Positions 43,246 to 50,770 of a stretch of 64,000 bases of DNA are shown one piece after another (the stretch's first letter is position 1; each line of letters starts with the position of its first letter). Source of the stretch: Streptomyces sp. NL15-2K (lineage in GTDB: Bacteria; Actinomycetota; Actinomycetes; Streptomycetales; Streptomycetaceae). The stretch is taken from contig NZ_CP130630.1 of assembly GCF_030551255.1 (NCBI RefSeq), positions 7,359,501 to 7,423,500 on the forward strand. Direction: 5' to 3'. Under the pieces are notes generated by a model. The model worked only from the letters and a program-made list of their open reading frames with translations. It was not told where the DNA came from and made no database searches. The position numbers were made by a program, and so were the translations under genes.

Positions 43246-43614
43246 CTACCCGGTCACCACCTCCACCTCCACCCGCACCCCGGCCCGCAGACCCCACGCC
43301 TTCATCACCCCGGCCTCCGCCTCCAGCACATGCCGGGCCCGCACCCTCGGCATTCCCAGCCGCCCCGGCGTCATGGTGCGTACGGCGACGACCTCGAGGT
43401 CGCGGTCGAGGTAGGCGACATCGATGGGGATGCGCATACGGAAGGTGTGCACGCTGTTGGCGGGGGAGAGCAGGATCGCCCCGTCGACGGAGTCACGGCC
43501 CAACAACCCTTTGGTCCGGGCCCGATACGACGCCGCGATCTCCAGCGGAACCGAAACAGGCCCCTGACCCCCATGGACGACCAACGTCCCCCGCCCATCA
43601 CTCCACCGCCGCAT
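43246..43614 (-). CDS. DUF192 protein
   Basis: This 122-residue protein shows the DUF192 marks: RTKGLLGRDSVDGAILLSP, VHTFRMRIPIDVAYLD, VEVVxxxTMTPGRLGMPRVRARHVLEAEAG-like flow to the C-terminus. No signal peptide is seen although many members are exported. It is convergent with the MFS gene. Family function is unknown. Confidence 0.88.
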   Translation of the reverse strand: MRRWSDGRGTLVVHGGQGPVSVPLEIAASYRARTKGLLGRDSVDGAILLSPANSVHTFRMRIPIDVAYLDRDLEVVAVRTMTPGRLGMPRVRARHVLEAEAGVMKAWGLRAGVRVEVEVVTG

Positions 43615-43703
43615 ACCGCCCCCTCACCCGGCCGCCGCCCCCGATGGGGCGACTGACTCGTAAAGATGTTGTCCGACACGGTCTCGGTCGGTAGGAAGTT
43701 CTC

Positions 43704-44576
43704 ATGACTGGACTCGGTGCCGTGTTCCGACCCCAACTTCCCCCCGAGCGGCTGCGCGCGCTCGCCCAACTCGCCGACGAGACCGGGCTCGAAGAGCTCT
43801 GGCTGTGGGAGGACTGTTTCCGGGAGGGCGGGATCTCCACCGCGGCGGCCGCCCTCGCCTGGACCGAGCGGGTGCGCATCGGCGTCGGGCTGCTGCCCGT
43901 GCCGCTGCGGAACGTCGCCATCACCGCGATGGAGGCGGCCACGCTGCACCGGATGTTCCCCGGGCGAGCCGTCCTGGGCGTCGGGCACGGCGTGCAGAGC
44001 TGGATGGGGCAGGTCGGCGCGCGCGCCGAGTCCCCGCTCACTCTGCTCCGCGAGCATCTCGTCGCGCTGCGCGCCCTGTTGCGCGGGGAGCGGCTCACGA
44101 CCGACGGTCGGTACGTCAAGCTCGACGACGTCGCCCTCGACTGGCCGCCGGACGGTGCCGTCGAGGTGCTCGCCGGGGCCACCGGGCCGCGCACACTGCG
44201 CCTGTCCGGTGAGGCCGCGGACGGTACGGTCCTCACCGCCTCCACCGCGCCCGACGGCGTACGACGGGCGCGCGCACTCATCGACGAGGGACGGAAGGCG
44301 GCCGGCCGCACCGACCCCCACAAGGTGATCGTCTACCTCCTCACCGCCACCGGCCCCGACGCCGCTGCCCGGCTGCGCGCCGAGCTCGTGGAAGAGGGCC
44401 AGGAGTCCGTTCCGGACCTCGGCGTCGCCGGGGACGCCGGCGCCGTCGCAAAGGCCGTCCAGCGACTCGCGGACGCCGGCGCCGACACGGTGATCCTCCA
44501 GCCGACCGCCGACGAACCGGACCCGGAGGGCTTCCTGCGGTTCGCGGCGGAGGAGGTCCGGCCGCTGGTGCCGTGA
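43704..44576 (+). CDS. LLM-class flavin-dependent oxidoreductase
   Basis: This 290-residue luciferase-like monooxygenase fold protein carries LAQLADETGLEELWLWEDCF, RVRIGVGLLPVPLRNVA, FPGRAVLGVGHGVQSWMGQVG and LAGATGPRTLRLSGEAADG. These proteins use F420 or FMN; the GHGVQ segment is usual for F420-type members of actinomycetes. The substrate is unknown. It stands alone between convergent and divergent neighbours. Confidence 0.9.
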   Translation: MTGLGAVFRPQLPPERLRALAQLADETGLEELWLWEDCFREGGISTAAAALAWTERVRIGVGLLPVPLRNVAITAMEAATLHRMFPGRAVLGVGHGVQSWMGQVGARAESPLTLLREHLVALRALLRGERLTTDGRYVKLDDVALDWPPDGAVEVLAGATGPRTLRLSGEAADGTVLTASTAPDGVRRARALIDEGRKAAGRTDPHKVIVYLLTATGPDAAARLRAELVEEGQESVPDLGVAGDAGAVAKAVQRLADAGADTVILQPTADEPDPEGFLRFAAEEVRPLVP

Positions 44577-44594
44577 ACGACGTACGGCTGACGT

Positions 44595-44608
44595 ACGGCT
44601 TCGGCCGT
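44595..44608. terminator. Short hairpin between convergent genes
   Basis: ACGGC-TTCG-GCCGT is a 5-bp stem with the very stable TTCG tetraloop, between the LLM gene and the convergent DinB gene. It is modest in length and may be bidirectional. Confidence 0.35.
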
Positions 44609-44649
44609 GACCGACGCCGACCCGGAGGCGTGGCCCCCGGCGACACCGC

Positions 44650-45171
44650 TCACCCCGGCCGATGATCCCCCGTCCCCCCATCGATCAGCTCCCGCACCAC
44701 ATCCATGTGCCCCGCATGTCTCGCCGTCTCCTCGATCAGGTCGACCAGGACCCAGCGCAGGGTGACGGCGTGGTCCCGCCACCGCGGCCGGCCGACCGCG
44801 TCCAGGGGCAGCTCGGTGATCGTGCGGTCGGCGGCGGCGCGGGCGCGGCCGTAGAACGCGACGATCTGTTCGGTCGTCTCGCCGTCGGCCGCGCTCATGT
44901 CCTCGCCCTTGTAGGGGTCGAACCACAGCGGCTCGACCTCGCGGCCGAAGCTCTCCACGAACCACCCGTACTCGACGGACGCCAGATGCTTCACCAGGCC
45001 GAGCAGACTCGTGCCCGACGGTGTCATCGGGCGGCGCAACTGTTCGTCGTCCAGCCCCTCCAGTTTCCACAGCACCGCCTCGCGCACGCGGTTCAGACTC
45101 GCGTGCAGGGTCTCCTTCTCGCCGCCCGCGTAGGGCATGCCCGTGATCCCGGGGTCCGTGGTCTGCGTCAT
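44650..45171 (-). CDS. DinB-family protein
   Basis: This 173-residue four-helix bundle of the DinB/DUF664 type carries LHASLNRVREAVLWKLEGLD, HLASVEYGWFVESF and WVLVDLIEETARHAGHMDVV. Three His positions in these helices (HLAS, RHAGH) fit the metal site. Related enzymes are thiol-dependent transferases using mycothiol in actinomycetes. ATG 45171 is preferred over an upstream extension. It is divergent from the methyltransferase with 51 bases between. Confidence 0.88.
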   Translation of the reverse strand: MTQTTDPGITGMPYAGGEKETLHASLNRVREAVLWKLEGLDDEQLRRPMTPSGTSLLGLVKHLASVEYGWFVESFGREVEPLWFDPYKGEDMSAADGETTEQIVAFYGRARAAADRTITELPLDAVGRPRWRDHAVTLRWVLVDLIEETARHAGHMDVVRELIDGGTGDHRPG

Positions 45172-45222
45172 GCCGCGAAAATTATCAGCGGGCACTGACA
45201 ACGGCCTGCGACGATCAACCCC

Positions 45223-46011
45223 ATGGTCTCCCGACACACCCGCACGTTCGAGAACCTCGTCGCCGAGGGCGCCGCCGTTCCCACCGAGGGCTGGGACTTC
45301 TCCTGGTTCGAGGGGCGGGCCACCGAGGCGCGGCCCTCCTGGGGGTACGCGCGGTCGATGGCAGGGCGGTTGGCCGGTGCGTCAGCCGCGCTCGACATCC
45401 ACACCGGGGGAGGGGAGGTCCTGGACTTCGCTCTCGGCGCCGCCGCGAAGGCCCCCGTGCTCACCGTCGCGACCGAGGTCTGGCCGCCGAACGTGGCAAA
45501 GGCCGGCGCCCTGCTCCGCCCGCGCGGCGTCGCCGTCGTCGCCTCGCCCGAGGACGCGCCGCTGCCCTTCGCGGACGACACCTTCGACCTCGTCGTGAGC
45601 CGGCACCCCGTGCGCGCCGACTGGCCGGAGATCGCCCGTGTGCTGCAGCCCGGGGGCACGTACTTCGCCCAGCACGTGGGCCCCGGCAGCGCCTTCGAGC
45701 TCGTCGAGTACTTCCTCGGGCCCCAGCCCGACCAGCGGCACAGCGCCCGCCACCCCGACCGGGAGCGCGAGGGCGCCGAGGCCGCCGGCCTGGAGATCGT
45801 CGACCTGCGCGCCGAGCGGCTCCGCATGGAGTTCTACGACATCGCCGCCGTCGTCCACTTCCTGCGCAAGGTGATCTGGATGGTCCCCGGCTTCACCGTC
45901 CAGGCCTACGAGCCCAGACTTCGAGCCCTGCACGAGCGGATCGAGTCCGAGGGCCCCTTCGTCGCGCACAGCACCCGCCACCTCTTCGAGGCCCGCAAGC
46001 CCCGCTCGTGA
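45223..46011 (+). CDS. Class I SAM-dependent methyltransferase
   Basis: This 262-residue protein has a SAM motif I as ALDIHTGGGEVLDFAL, motif II VLTVATEVWPPNVAKA, and FADDTFDLVVSRHPVRADWPEIARVLQPGGTYFAQHVG split over motifs III-IV. It looks like small-molecule methyltransferases of the UbiE-like kind. Signature Gly spacing is standard. The substrate is not known. Confidence 0.9.
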   Translation: MVSRHTRTFENLVAEGAAVPTEGWDFSWFEGRATEARPSWGYARSMAGRLAGASAALDIHTGGGEVLDFALGAAAKAPVLTVATEVWPPNVAKAGALLRPRGVAVVASPEDAPLPFADDTFDLVVSRHPVRADWPEIARVLQPGGTYFAQHVGPGSAFELVEYFLGPQPDQRHSARHPDREREGAEAAGLEIVDLRAERLRMEFYDIAAVVHFLRKVIWMVPGFTVQAYEPRLRALHERIESEGPFVAHSTRHLFEARKPRS

Positions 46012-46014
46012 CCC

Positions 46015-46657
46015 TCACGCGTGCGGCCCCACCGTCACCTCCCCGATCAGCAACTCGGCCCGGGCCTCCAACACTTCGCCCACCCGCGCCGCCTGCTTGC
46101 CCAACTCCCGCTCCTGCCGCGCCGTCAGTTTCCCGAGCGGCTCCACGGTGACGGTCGTACGCCGTCCCTGGCGGCGCTGGTGCCAGACCCCCGCCACCAC
46201 TCCGTCGACCAGCAGCACCGGATAGTTCCCGGCCTGGCCGCCCGCCAGGGCCCGCCGGTACGCCTCCCCGGGGAACAGCAGCTCGCGGGGTTGCGCGGCG
46301 ATGCCGTACGCGTCGAAATACGGCAGCAGCCGCACGCCCCGGACCGGCTCGTCGGGGAAGGCGGTGTCGCCGGCGACCACCCACGCGCGCGTGCCCTCGA
46401 AGACGCCCTCCTCGATCTCGCCCGCCGCCGCCAGCTCCCCGAACAGCCCGCCGGCCCAACCGCCCGGCGCCGCCAGCCACTTGGCGAAAAACGCCGCCGT
46501 CGACGGCCCATAGGCGTGCAGATACCGCCGTACGAGCTCACGCACCGCCTCCCCCGGCGGCAGCGGGTCGAAGTGCGGCGGGCGGGTGTACGTCACCTTG
46601 CGGCCCCGGTTCGGCGCGAAGCACAGCGCGCCCGACTGGCCGGCCGTGGGGGTCCCC
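46015..46657 (-). pseudogene. Winged-helix (AlkZ/HTH_42-like) gene, C-terminal part, split by IS110
   Basis: The open frame carries the C-terminal half of a winged-helix DNA glycosylase-like protein: QSGALCFAPNRGRKVTY, FDPLPPGEAVRELVRRYLHAYGP, AAFFAKWL, ELLFPGEAYRRAL and LLVDGVVAGVW. The N-terminal half is found at 48428-49033 on the same strand beyond the IS element. In AlkZ-type proteins a QxQ-like motif repairs interstrand crosslinks; the HLLAxGDL segment lies in the other part. Split and partly duplicated, the gene is nonfunctional unless revertants arise. Confidence 0.85.
46530..46657. repeat. 128-bp direct repeat, left copy
   Basis: Starts GTACGAGCTCACGCACC and ends GTGGGGGTCCCC. It is repeated at 48365-48492 with one difference (C/A near 46636). 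It belongs to the disrupted winged-helix gene and borders the IS110 element on its left. Confidence 0.9.
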
Positions 46658-46924
46658 GTTACCTTTTTCGTGGCCCCGCAATGGGGCGCCTGGCCCCCGG
46701 GTCCGGTATGGCTGTGTGCCCCCTGTCGTACGGATGACCTGGGGGGTGTTGCCGCCGGGCTTCGGGGCACCGCTTGACCGCTGATGAGGGGCCTGACGAC
46801 CGCCTGGTCCGGCGCAATGCCGGGCCGTTTCACTGGTGGCATGTCTGCGTAACGTGGTTGCCGGCGTGTGGTGCCGCAGGGACGGCCGGGAGTTGAGGAG
46901 ACGAGTGGCGAGGGGCACGCGTAC
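46658..46924 (+). ncRNA. Candidate bridge RNA region of the IS110 element
   Basis: The noncoding stretch between the left end and the transposase start is 267 bases. It contains a GGTCCGGC-GCAAT-GCCGGGCC hairpin (46806-46826), a GGTG to CACC structure around 46745-46772, and G-rich and C-rich single strands. In IS621-type IS110 elements this place encodes the bridge RNA, whose loops pair with target and donor DNA. Presence of structure is seen; identity as bridge RNA is inferred. Confidence 0.5.
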
Positions 46925-48148
46925 ATGGTCGACACGACCGCGATAGATCTTTTCCTCGGCCTGGACCTGGGCAAGGAGTTCCACCACGCCCACGGCCGGA
47001 CCGAAGACGGCAGAACCGTGCACGACAAGCGGCTGCCCAACACCGAGCCGAAACTGCTGGAGCTGTTCACCAGGCTGGTGGCGAAGTTCGGCACTGTCCT
47101 GGTGATCGTGGACCAGGTCGCCAACATCGGCGCGCTGCCGCTGACGGTGGCCCGCGCGGCCGGCTGCCGGGTGGCCTACCTGCCCGGGCTGTCGATGCGG
47201 CGGGCCGCCGACCTGCACCCGGGCGAGGCCAAGACCGACGCCCGCGACGCGTTCGTGATCGCCGAGACCGCCCGCACCATGCCGCACACCCTGCGCGCGG
47301 TGGACCGCGACGACGAGGTGCTGGCCGAGCTGACCATGCTCACCGGCTACGACAACGACCTGGCCGGCGAGGTCAACCGCGCCACCAACCGGCTGCGCGG
47401 CCTGCTCTCTCAGATCCACCCCTCTCTCGAGCGTGTGCTCGGCCCGCGCCTGGCCTACCCCTATATCCAGGCGCTCCTCCAACGGCACGGCTCCCCGGCG
47501 AGACTGAGGAAACTGGGCCGGGCCCGCTGCGAGGCCCTGCTCAAGGTGCACGGTTCGCGCAAGGCCCACCACCTGACCGCAGAGATCTTCGACGCGCTCG
47601 CCGAGCAGACCCTTGTCGTGCCGGGCACCGAGGCATCCGCGCTGATCGTGCCGGGACTCGCCGCCCAGCTCGCCGCCGCCCACACCCAGCGCCGCCAGGC
47701 CGAGCAGGAGATCGCCGCCCTGCTGGAGGCCCTCCCTCTTTTCCACCTCCTGACCTCCCTGCCCGGCCTGGGCGTCAGGACCACAGCGGCCGTGATCGTC
47801 GCGATCGGCGACGGCACCGGCTTCCCCACCGCCGGACACCTCGCCTCCTACGCCGGACTCGCCCCCGCCACGAAGTCCTCGGGCACCTCCATCCGCGGCG
47901 AGCACGCACCCCACCGCGGCAACCGGCTCCTCAAACGCGCCCTGTTCCAGGCCGCGTTCGCCGCGATCGGCTGCAAAGCCGACCCGTCCTCCCGGATCTA
48001 CTACGACCGGCAACGCGCACGCGGCAAGACCCACACCCAGGCGATCCTCCGCCTGGCCCGCCAGCGCGTGAACGTCATCCACGCCATGATCCGCACCGGG
48101 GCCCTCTACGAAGCACGCACCCCGAACGACGTCGACCTCGCCGCCTGA
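46925..48148 (+). CDS. IS110-family DEDD transposase/recombinase
   Basis: This 407-residue enzyme has a DEDD RuvC-like N-terminal domain: FLGLDLGKEFHHAHG (Asp), VIVDQVANIG (Asp), KTDARDAFVIAE (Asp-Asp). The C-terminal Transposase_20 domain has LTSLPGLGVRTTAAVIVAIGD, FPTAGHLASYAGLAP and RGNRLLKRALFQAAF, including the nearby Ser (SSGTSIRG) used in strand exchange. Both domains are complete, so it is probably active. ATG 46925 gives the usual MVDTTAIDLF-type start; GTG 46868 is possible. Confidence 0.94.
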   Translation: MVDTTAIDLFLGLDLGKEFHHAHGRTEDGRTVHDKRLPNTEPKLLELFTRLVAKFGTVLVIVDQVANIGALPLTVARAAGCRVAYLPGLSMRRAADLHPGEAKTDARDAFVIAETARTMPHTLRAVDRDDEVLAELTMLTGYDNDLAGEVNRATNRLRGLLSQIHPSLERVLGPRLAYPYIQALLQRHGSPARLRKLGRARCEALLKVHGSRKAHHLTAEIFDALAEQTLVVPGTEASALIVPGLAAQLAAAHTQRRQAEQEIAALLEALPLFHLLTSLPGLGVRTTAAVIVAIGDGTGFPTAGHLASYAGLAPATKSSGTSIRGEHAPHRGNRLLKRALFQAAFAAIGCKADPSSRIYYDRQRARGKTHTQAILRLARQRVNVIHAMIRTGALYEARTPNDVDLAA

Positions 48149-48364
48149 CGACTCCACCGCCCCTACCCTCCAAGCCCCATCACGCCCGCGCACCGGCACG
48201 GCCACTCCGGCCCTGCCGGCCACCGGGATGCCCATCAGCCACCCGATCCGCCAGGAACATCCCGCTTCGCGGGACGTTCCCGAAAACCACGATCAACCCC
48301 TACAAGCCGACCCCCCGGGGTTGACGAAACAGATAGGGGCACCCCCCCATGCCCTTAGGGCTAT
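48149..48364. other. 3' noncoding end of the IS and REP-like segment
   Basis: Contains a GAACATCCCGC-TTC-GCGGGACGTTC hairpin (about 48256-48280) and an AACCCC to GGGGTT pairing near the right end, then a REP-like half unit CCCCCCATGCCCTTAGGG ending at the right direct repeat (48365). No gene is seen. Confidence 0.55.
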
Positions 48365-48492
48365 GTACGAGCTCACGCACCGCCTCCCCCGGCGGCAGCG
48401 GGTCGAAGTGCGGCGGGCGGGTGTACGTCACCTTGCGGCCCCGGTTCGGCGCGAAGCACAGCGCGCCCGAATGGCCGGCCGTGGGGGTCCCC
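48365..48492. repeat. 128-bp direct repeat, right copy
   Basis: Matches 46530-46657 at 127 of 128 bases. It is preceded and followed by the same REP-like segment (CCCCCCATGCCCTTAGGGCTATG at about 48342-48364 and 48487-48509), so the duplicated unit is about 147 bp, with the IS lying inside its left copy. Confidence 0.9.
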
Positions 48493-49033
48493 CCATGCCC
48501 TTAGGGCTATGGGGGAGCATCACCTGCCGCCAGCGTGGCCACAGGTCCTGGAACGCGGGCATCACCAGGTCACCGGCCCAGGAACCGGTGCGGGCGACGA
48601 CCTCCTCGCCCAGCTCGTCGAGGGTCAGACACACACCCTCCAGGGCGTCCCCGATCGCCGCCACGATCTGCCCGGCCTGCTCCTCACCGACCCGGACGTC
48701 CGCGGGGAAGGGACTCGCGCCGACCGGAAGGGCCGGCAGCGCGGCGCACCACAGCGGCAGGTCGCCGGTGGCGAGCAGATGCACGGTCCCGCGCGGACCG
48801 TACGTCTTCACCAGCGAACGCTCCTCCCAGAGCGCCGCGCGTACGTCCCCCCGTGTCGTCCCGGTGCCCCGCACCCCCACGGACACCTCCGCCGCGGACA
48901 GCACCTGCGCGTGCGCGGCGAGCATCGCGCGGACGACGTCCGCGACCGGCGTTCCGGCCTCGGCCGGCGCGACCAGGAACTGCCGTTCCAGCCGCCGCGC
49001 GTTCACCTGCTCCCAAGTGATCTTCAAGGTCAT
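48428..49033 (-). pseudogene. Winged-helix (AlkZ/HTH_42-like) gene, N-terminal part
   Basis: This frame of 201 residues starts MTLKITWEQVNARRLERQFL and reads AMLAAHAQVLSAAEVSVGVRG, LVKTYGPRGTVHLLATGDLPLW and FQDLWPRWRQVMLPHS. It then leaves the family at the REP-like palindrome (PKGMGGPPRP) and ends out of frame in the direct repeat. The part up to MLPH is intact family sequence. Together with 46015-46657 it forms one original gene of about 370 residues. Confidence 0.85.
48480..48516. repeat. REP-like palindromic repeat at the IS110 site
   Basis: GTGGGGGTCCCCCCATG-CCCTTAGGGC-TATGGGGGAG forms an imperfect hairpin and aligns with the unit at 4426-4460 in reverse. IS110/IS1111 elements are known to prefer such REP targets. 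Confidence 0.65.
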
Positions 49034-49299
49034 GGCCCGACGCTAGGAGGTGATTAGGTCAGTTCTTGTCCGCAAAGCTGCGCGGGCGGCACCGCGCAGT
49101 GGAGGGCGCTGCGCGGCGTCGCATTCCTCTGCGGGCGTCAAGGGGCCGTTCGCGCCCAGTGTCACCCGGGCGAGGGAACCCGGTTCCCTCACGGCTCCGC
49201 CCCGAATCCGCCGAGATCCGGCCATGAACCAGCCACAAAACCGCCCCCGAGCGGCCACCGCCCCGTCGCCGCCCGACTCCGGAGAGTAGTTGTGGCACG
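49034..49299. other. Gap upstream of the candidate small RNA
   Basis: This region of about 265 bases has open frames on both strands without codon bias or start signals. No gene is supported. It probably holds the promoter of the split winged-helix gene (minus) and of the small RNA (plus). Confidence 0.4.
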
Positions 49300-49389
49300 C
49301 CGATGCACGCAGCATCACTTACAAAGGGTTATGGTGGAAGCCCCCCCTCGGGCCGGTCCGTCTCCCCCCCACGGACCGGCCCGTTTTTT
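49300..49389 (+). ncRNA. Candidate small RNA, 6C-like, ending in a strong terminator
   Basis: GATGC-ACGCA-GCATC forms a short 5' hairpin. An unpaired stretch with CCCCCCC follows, then a perfect 13-bp stem (CGGGCCGGTCCGT at 49349-49361, complement at 49371-49383) whose loop is CTCCCCCCC, followed by six T. Two runs of at least six C, one in the terminator loop, are the hallmark of actinobacterial 6C RNA, and the length of about 88 bases fits. No open frame with a ribosome site leads into it. Covariance was not tested. Confidence 0.5.
49349..49389 (+). terminator. Rho-independent terminator with T6
   Basis: A 13-bp GC-rich stem, 9-base C-rich loop and TTTTTT make one of the few textbook terminators in the window. 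Confidence 0.85.
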
Positions 49390-49632
49390 CTGCCCACGAG
49401 GGGTCTCTTTCTCCGCGTACAAGGGGCACCCCTCAAGGGGCGGCACCCGTGCCCCCCCAAGGGGCGCGGGGAACTGCGCGACCAGCCACAAACAACCCGC
49501 AGTCGCCGACATGCAGACGCACCCCCCACCCAAGGGGCCCAAGCCACCCCCACCCAAAAAGACACGCCCACCACAGCCCCGGTACCCTTCGCTTCGCGGG
49601 GACCGCCACCGCACGGAGGGGCTGACAATCAC
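49390..49632. other. Leader of isoprenyl transferase with a common Streptomyces repeat
   Basis: Bases about 49456-49500 (AAGGGGCGCGGGGAACTGC, GCGACCAGCCACAAACAACC) match a palindromic intergenic element that I recall as very frequent in Streptomyces genomes. No gene is seen in this gap. Confidence 0.5.
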
Positions 49633-50406
49633 GTGAACCTGCGCGACACACTGCGCGGCCTGCTCGTCAGGCTGTACGCACGCCGGGTGGAAGGCCACCT
49701 GGACCACGCCCAGGTGCCCAAGCACATCGGCGTCATCGTGGACGGCAACCGGCGCTGGGCGAAGGCCGCGGGTTCCACCACCGCCCAGGGTCACCGGGCC
49801 GGTGCGGACAAGATCGAGGAGTTCCTCGGCTGGTGCACCGAGACGGACGTCGAGGTCGTCACCCTCTGGCTGTTCTCCACCGACAACTTCGGCCGGCCCC
49901 AGGAAGAGCTCGCCCCGCTCTTCGGGATCATCGAGGACACCGTCCGCTCCCTCGCCACCGACGGCCGCTGGCGCGTGCACCATGTCGGCACGCTCGACAT
50001 GCTGCCGCAGGGGATGCAGCGCACCATCAAGGAAGCCGAGGAGTCCACGGCCCACGTCGACGGAATACTCGTCAACGTCGCCATCGGCTACGGCGGCCGC
50101 CAGGAGATCGCCGACGCGGTCCGCTCGATGGTCCTCGACGCCGCCGACAAGGGCACCTCGATGGAGGAGCTCGCCGAGTCCGTCGACGTCGACATGATCG
50201 GCCGTCACCTCTACACCGGCGACCAGCCCGACCCCGACCTGGTGATCCGTACCAGCGGTGAGCAGCGTCTGTCCGGATTCATGATGTGGCAGACCGCCCA
50301 TTCGGAGTACTACTTCTGCGAGGTTTTCTGGCCGGCCTTCCGCAAGGTCGACTTCCTGCGCGCCCTGCGTGACTACGCGGCGCGCCACCGCCGTTACGGC
50401 GGCTGA
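49633..50406 (+). CDS. Isoprenyl transferase (cis-prenyltransferase, UppS-like)
   Basis: This 257-residue enzyme adds isopentenyl units to allylic diphosphates to make polyprenyl carriers for cell wall or glycan synthesis. The catalytic Asp37 lies in VIVDGNRRWAKAAG. FSTDNFGRP, VNVAIGYGGRQEI and SGEQRLSGFMMWQTAHSEYYF are the other family blocks. GTG 49633 is the start; a longer frame runs back through the candidate small RNA and was rejected. Streptomyces has paralogues, so chain length is open. Confidence 0.94.
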   Translation: MNLRDTLRGLLVRLYARRVEGHLDHAQVPKHIGVIVDGNRRWAKAAGSTTAQGHRAGADKIEEFLGWCTETDVEVVTLWLFSTDNFGRPQEELAPLFGIIEDTVRSLATDGRWRVHHVGTLDMLPQGMQRTIKEAEESTAHVDGILVNVAIGYGGRQEIADAVRSMVLDAADKGTSMEELAESVDVDMIGRHLYTGDQPDPDLVIRTSGEQRLSGFMMWQTAHSEYYFCEVFWPAFRKVDFLRALRDYAARHRRYGG

Positions 50407-50770
50407 GGGACGCGATCCAGCCTCATCCCCGCCAGGGCTCCACAGGGCTCCTCGGTCTCCGAAGCGCGCCTGAGTACCCCCTTTTGGGACGGAAGTAACA
50501 AGGAGTTCACCAGCGCGCCGTCATATGCGCTGGCATGGCACCGCATGTTCGAGGGCATAAGGCAAGCAGGTCGACGCCCGAACCACGGGTGTCGGATCTC
50601 AGCGGGCGGCACGGGGCCGTCCGCCCGGGAGGCCCTTTGCACCAGCCCGATCGTGCGGTCACAGCACGGACGAAGGCGGAGGGCCGGTTTTCGGCCCGTG
50701 CAGACGGCCGTCGACCGGTCCAGCTCCACTCCGTCGCTCCCCGACCTCATCCGAGGGGGTACGTCCTTCC
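50407..50770. other. Long leader before the PhoH-like gene
   Basis: This 364-base gap has no convincing gene; an 80-codon frame starting at 50535 has no ribosome site and poor codon bias. GC-rich dyads such as GGGGCCGTCCGCCCGGGAGG suggest a structured leader, but no known riboswitch is recognised. Confidence 0.35.

Larger units (their letters stand above)
46658..48341 (+). mobile_element. IS110-family insertion sequence
   Basis: The element of about 1.68 kb runs from GTTACCTTTTTCG, after the left direct repeat, to about GATAGGGGCAC, before the REP-like segment on the right. It holds one DEDD transposase gene, a 267-base 5' noncoding part with strong hairpins, and about 190 bases of 3' noncoding DNA. 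No terminal inverted repeats are seen, as usual for IS110. The exact ends are inferred from the flanking duplication and could shift by several bases. Confidence 0.8.

Noticed and set aside
46868..46924. GTG 46868 as the transposase start
   Set aside because: The extra 19 residues have no family match; the usual IS110 start fits ATG 46925.
49290..49636. Overlapping short frames across the candidate small RNA and the REP-like repeat
   Set aside because: They read through a strong terminator and low-complexity Pro/Gly sequence.
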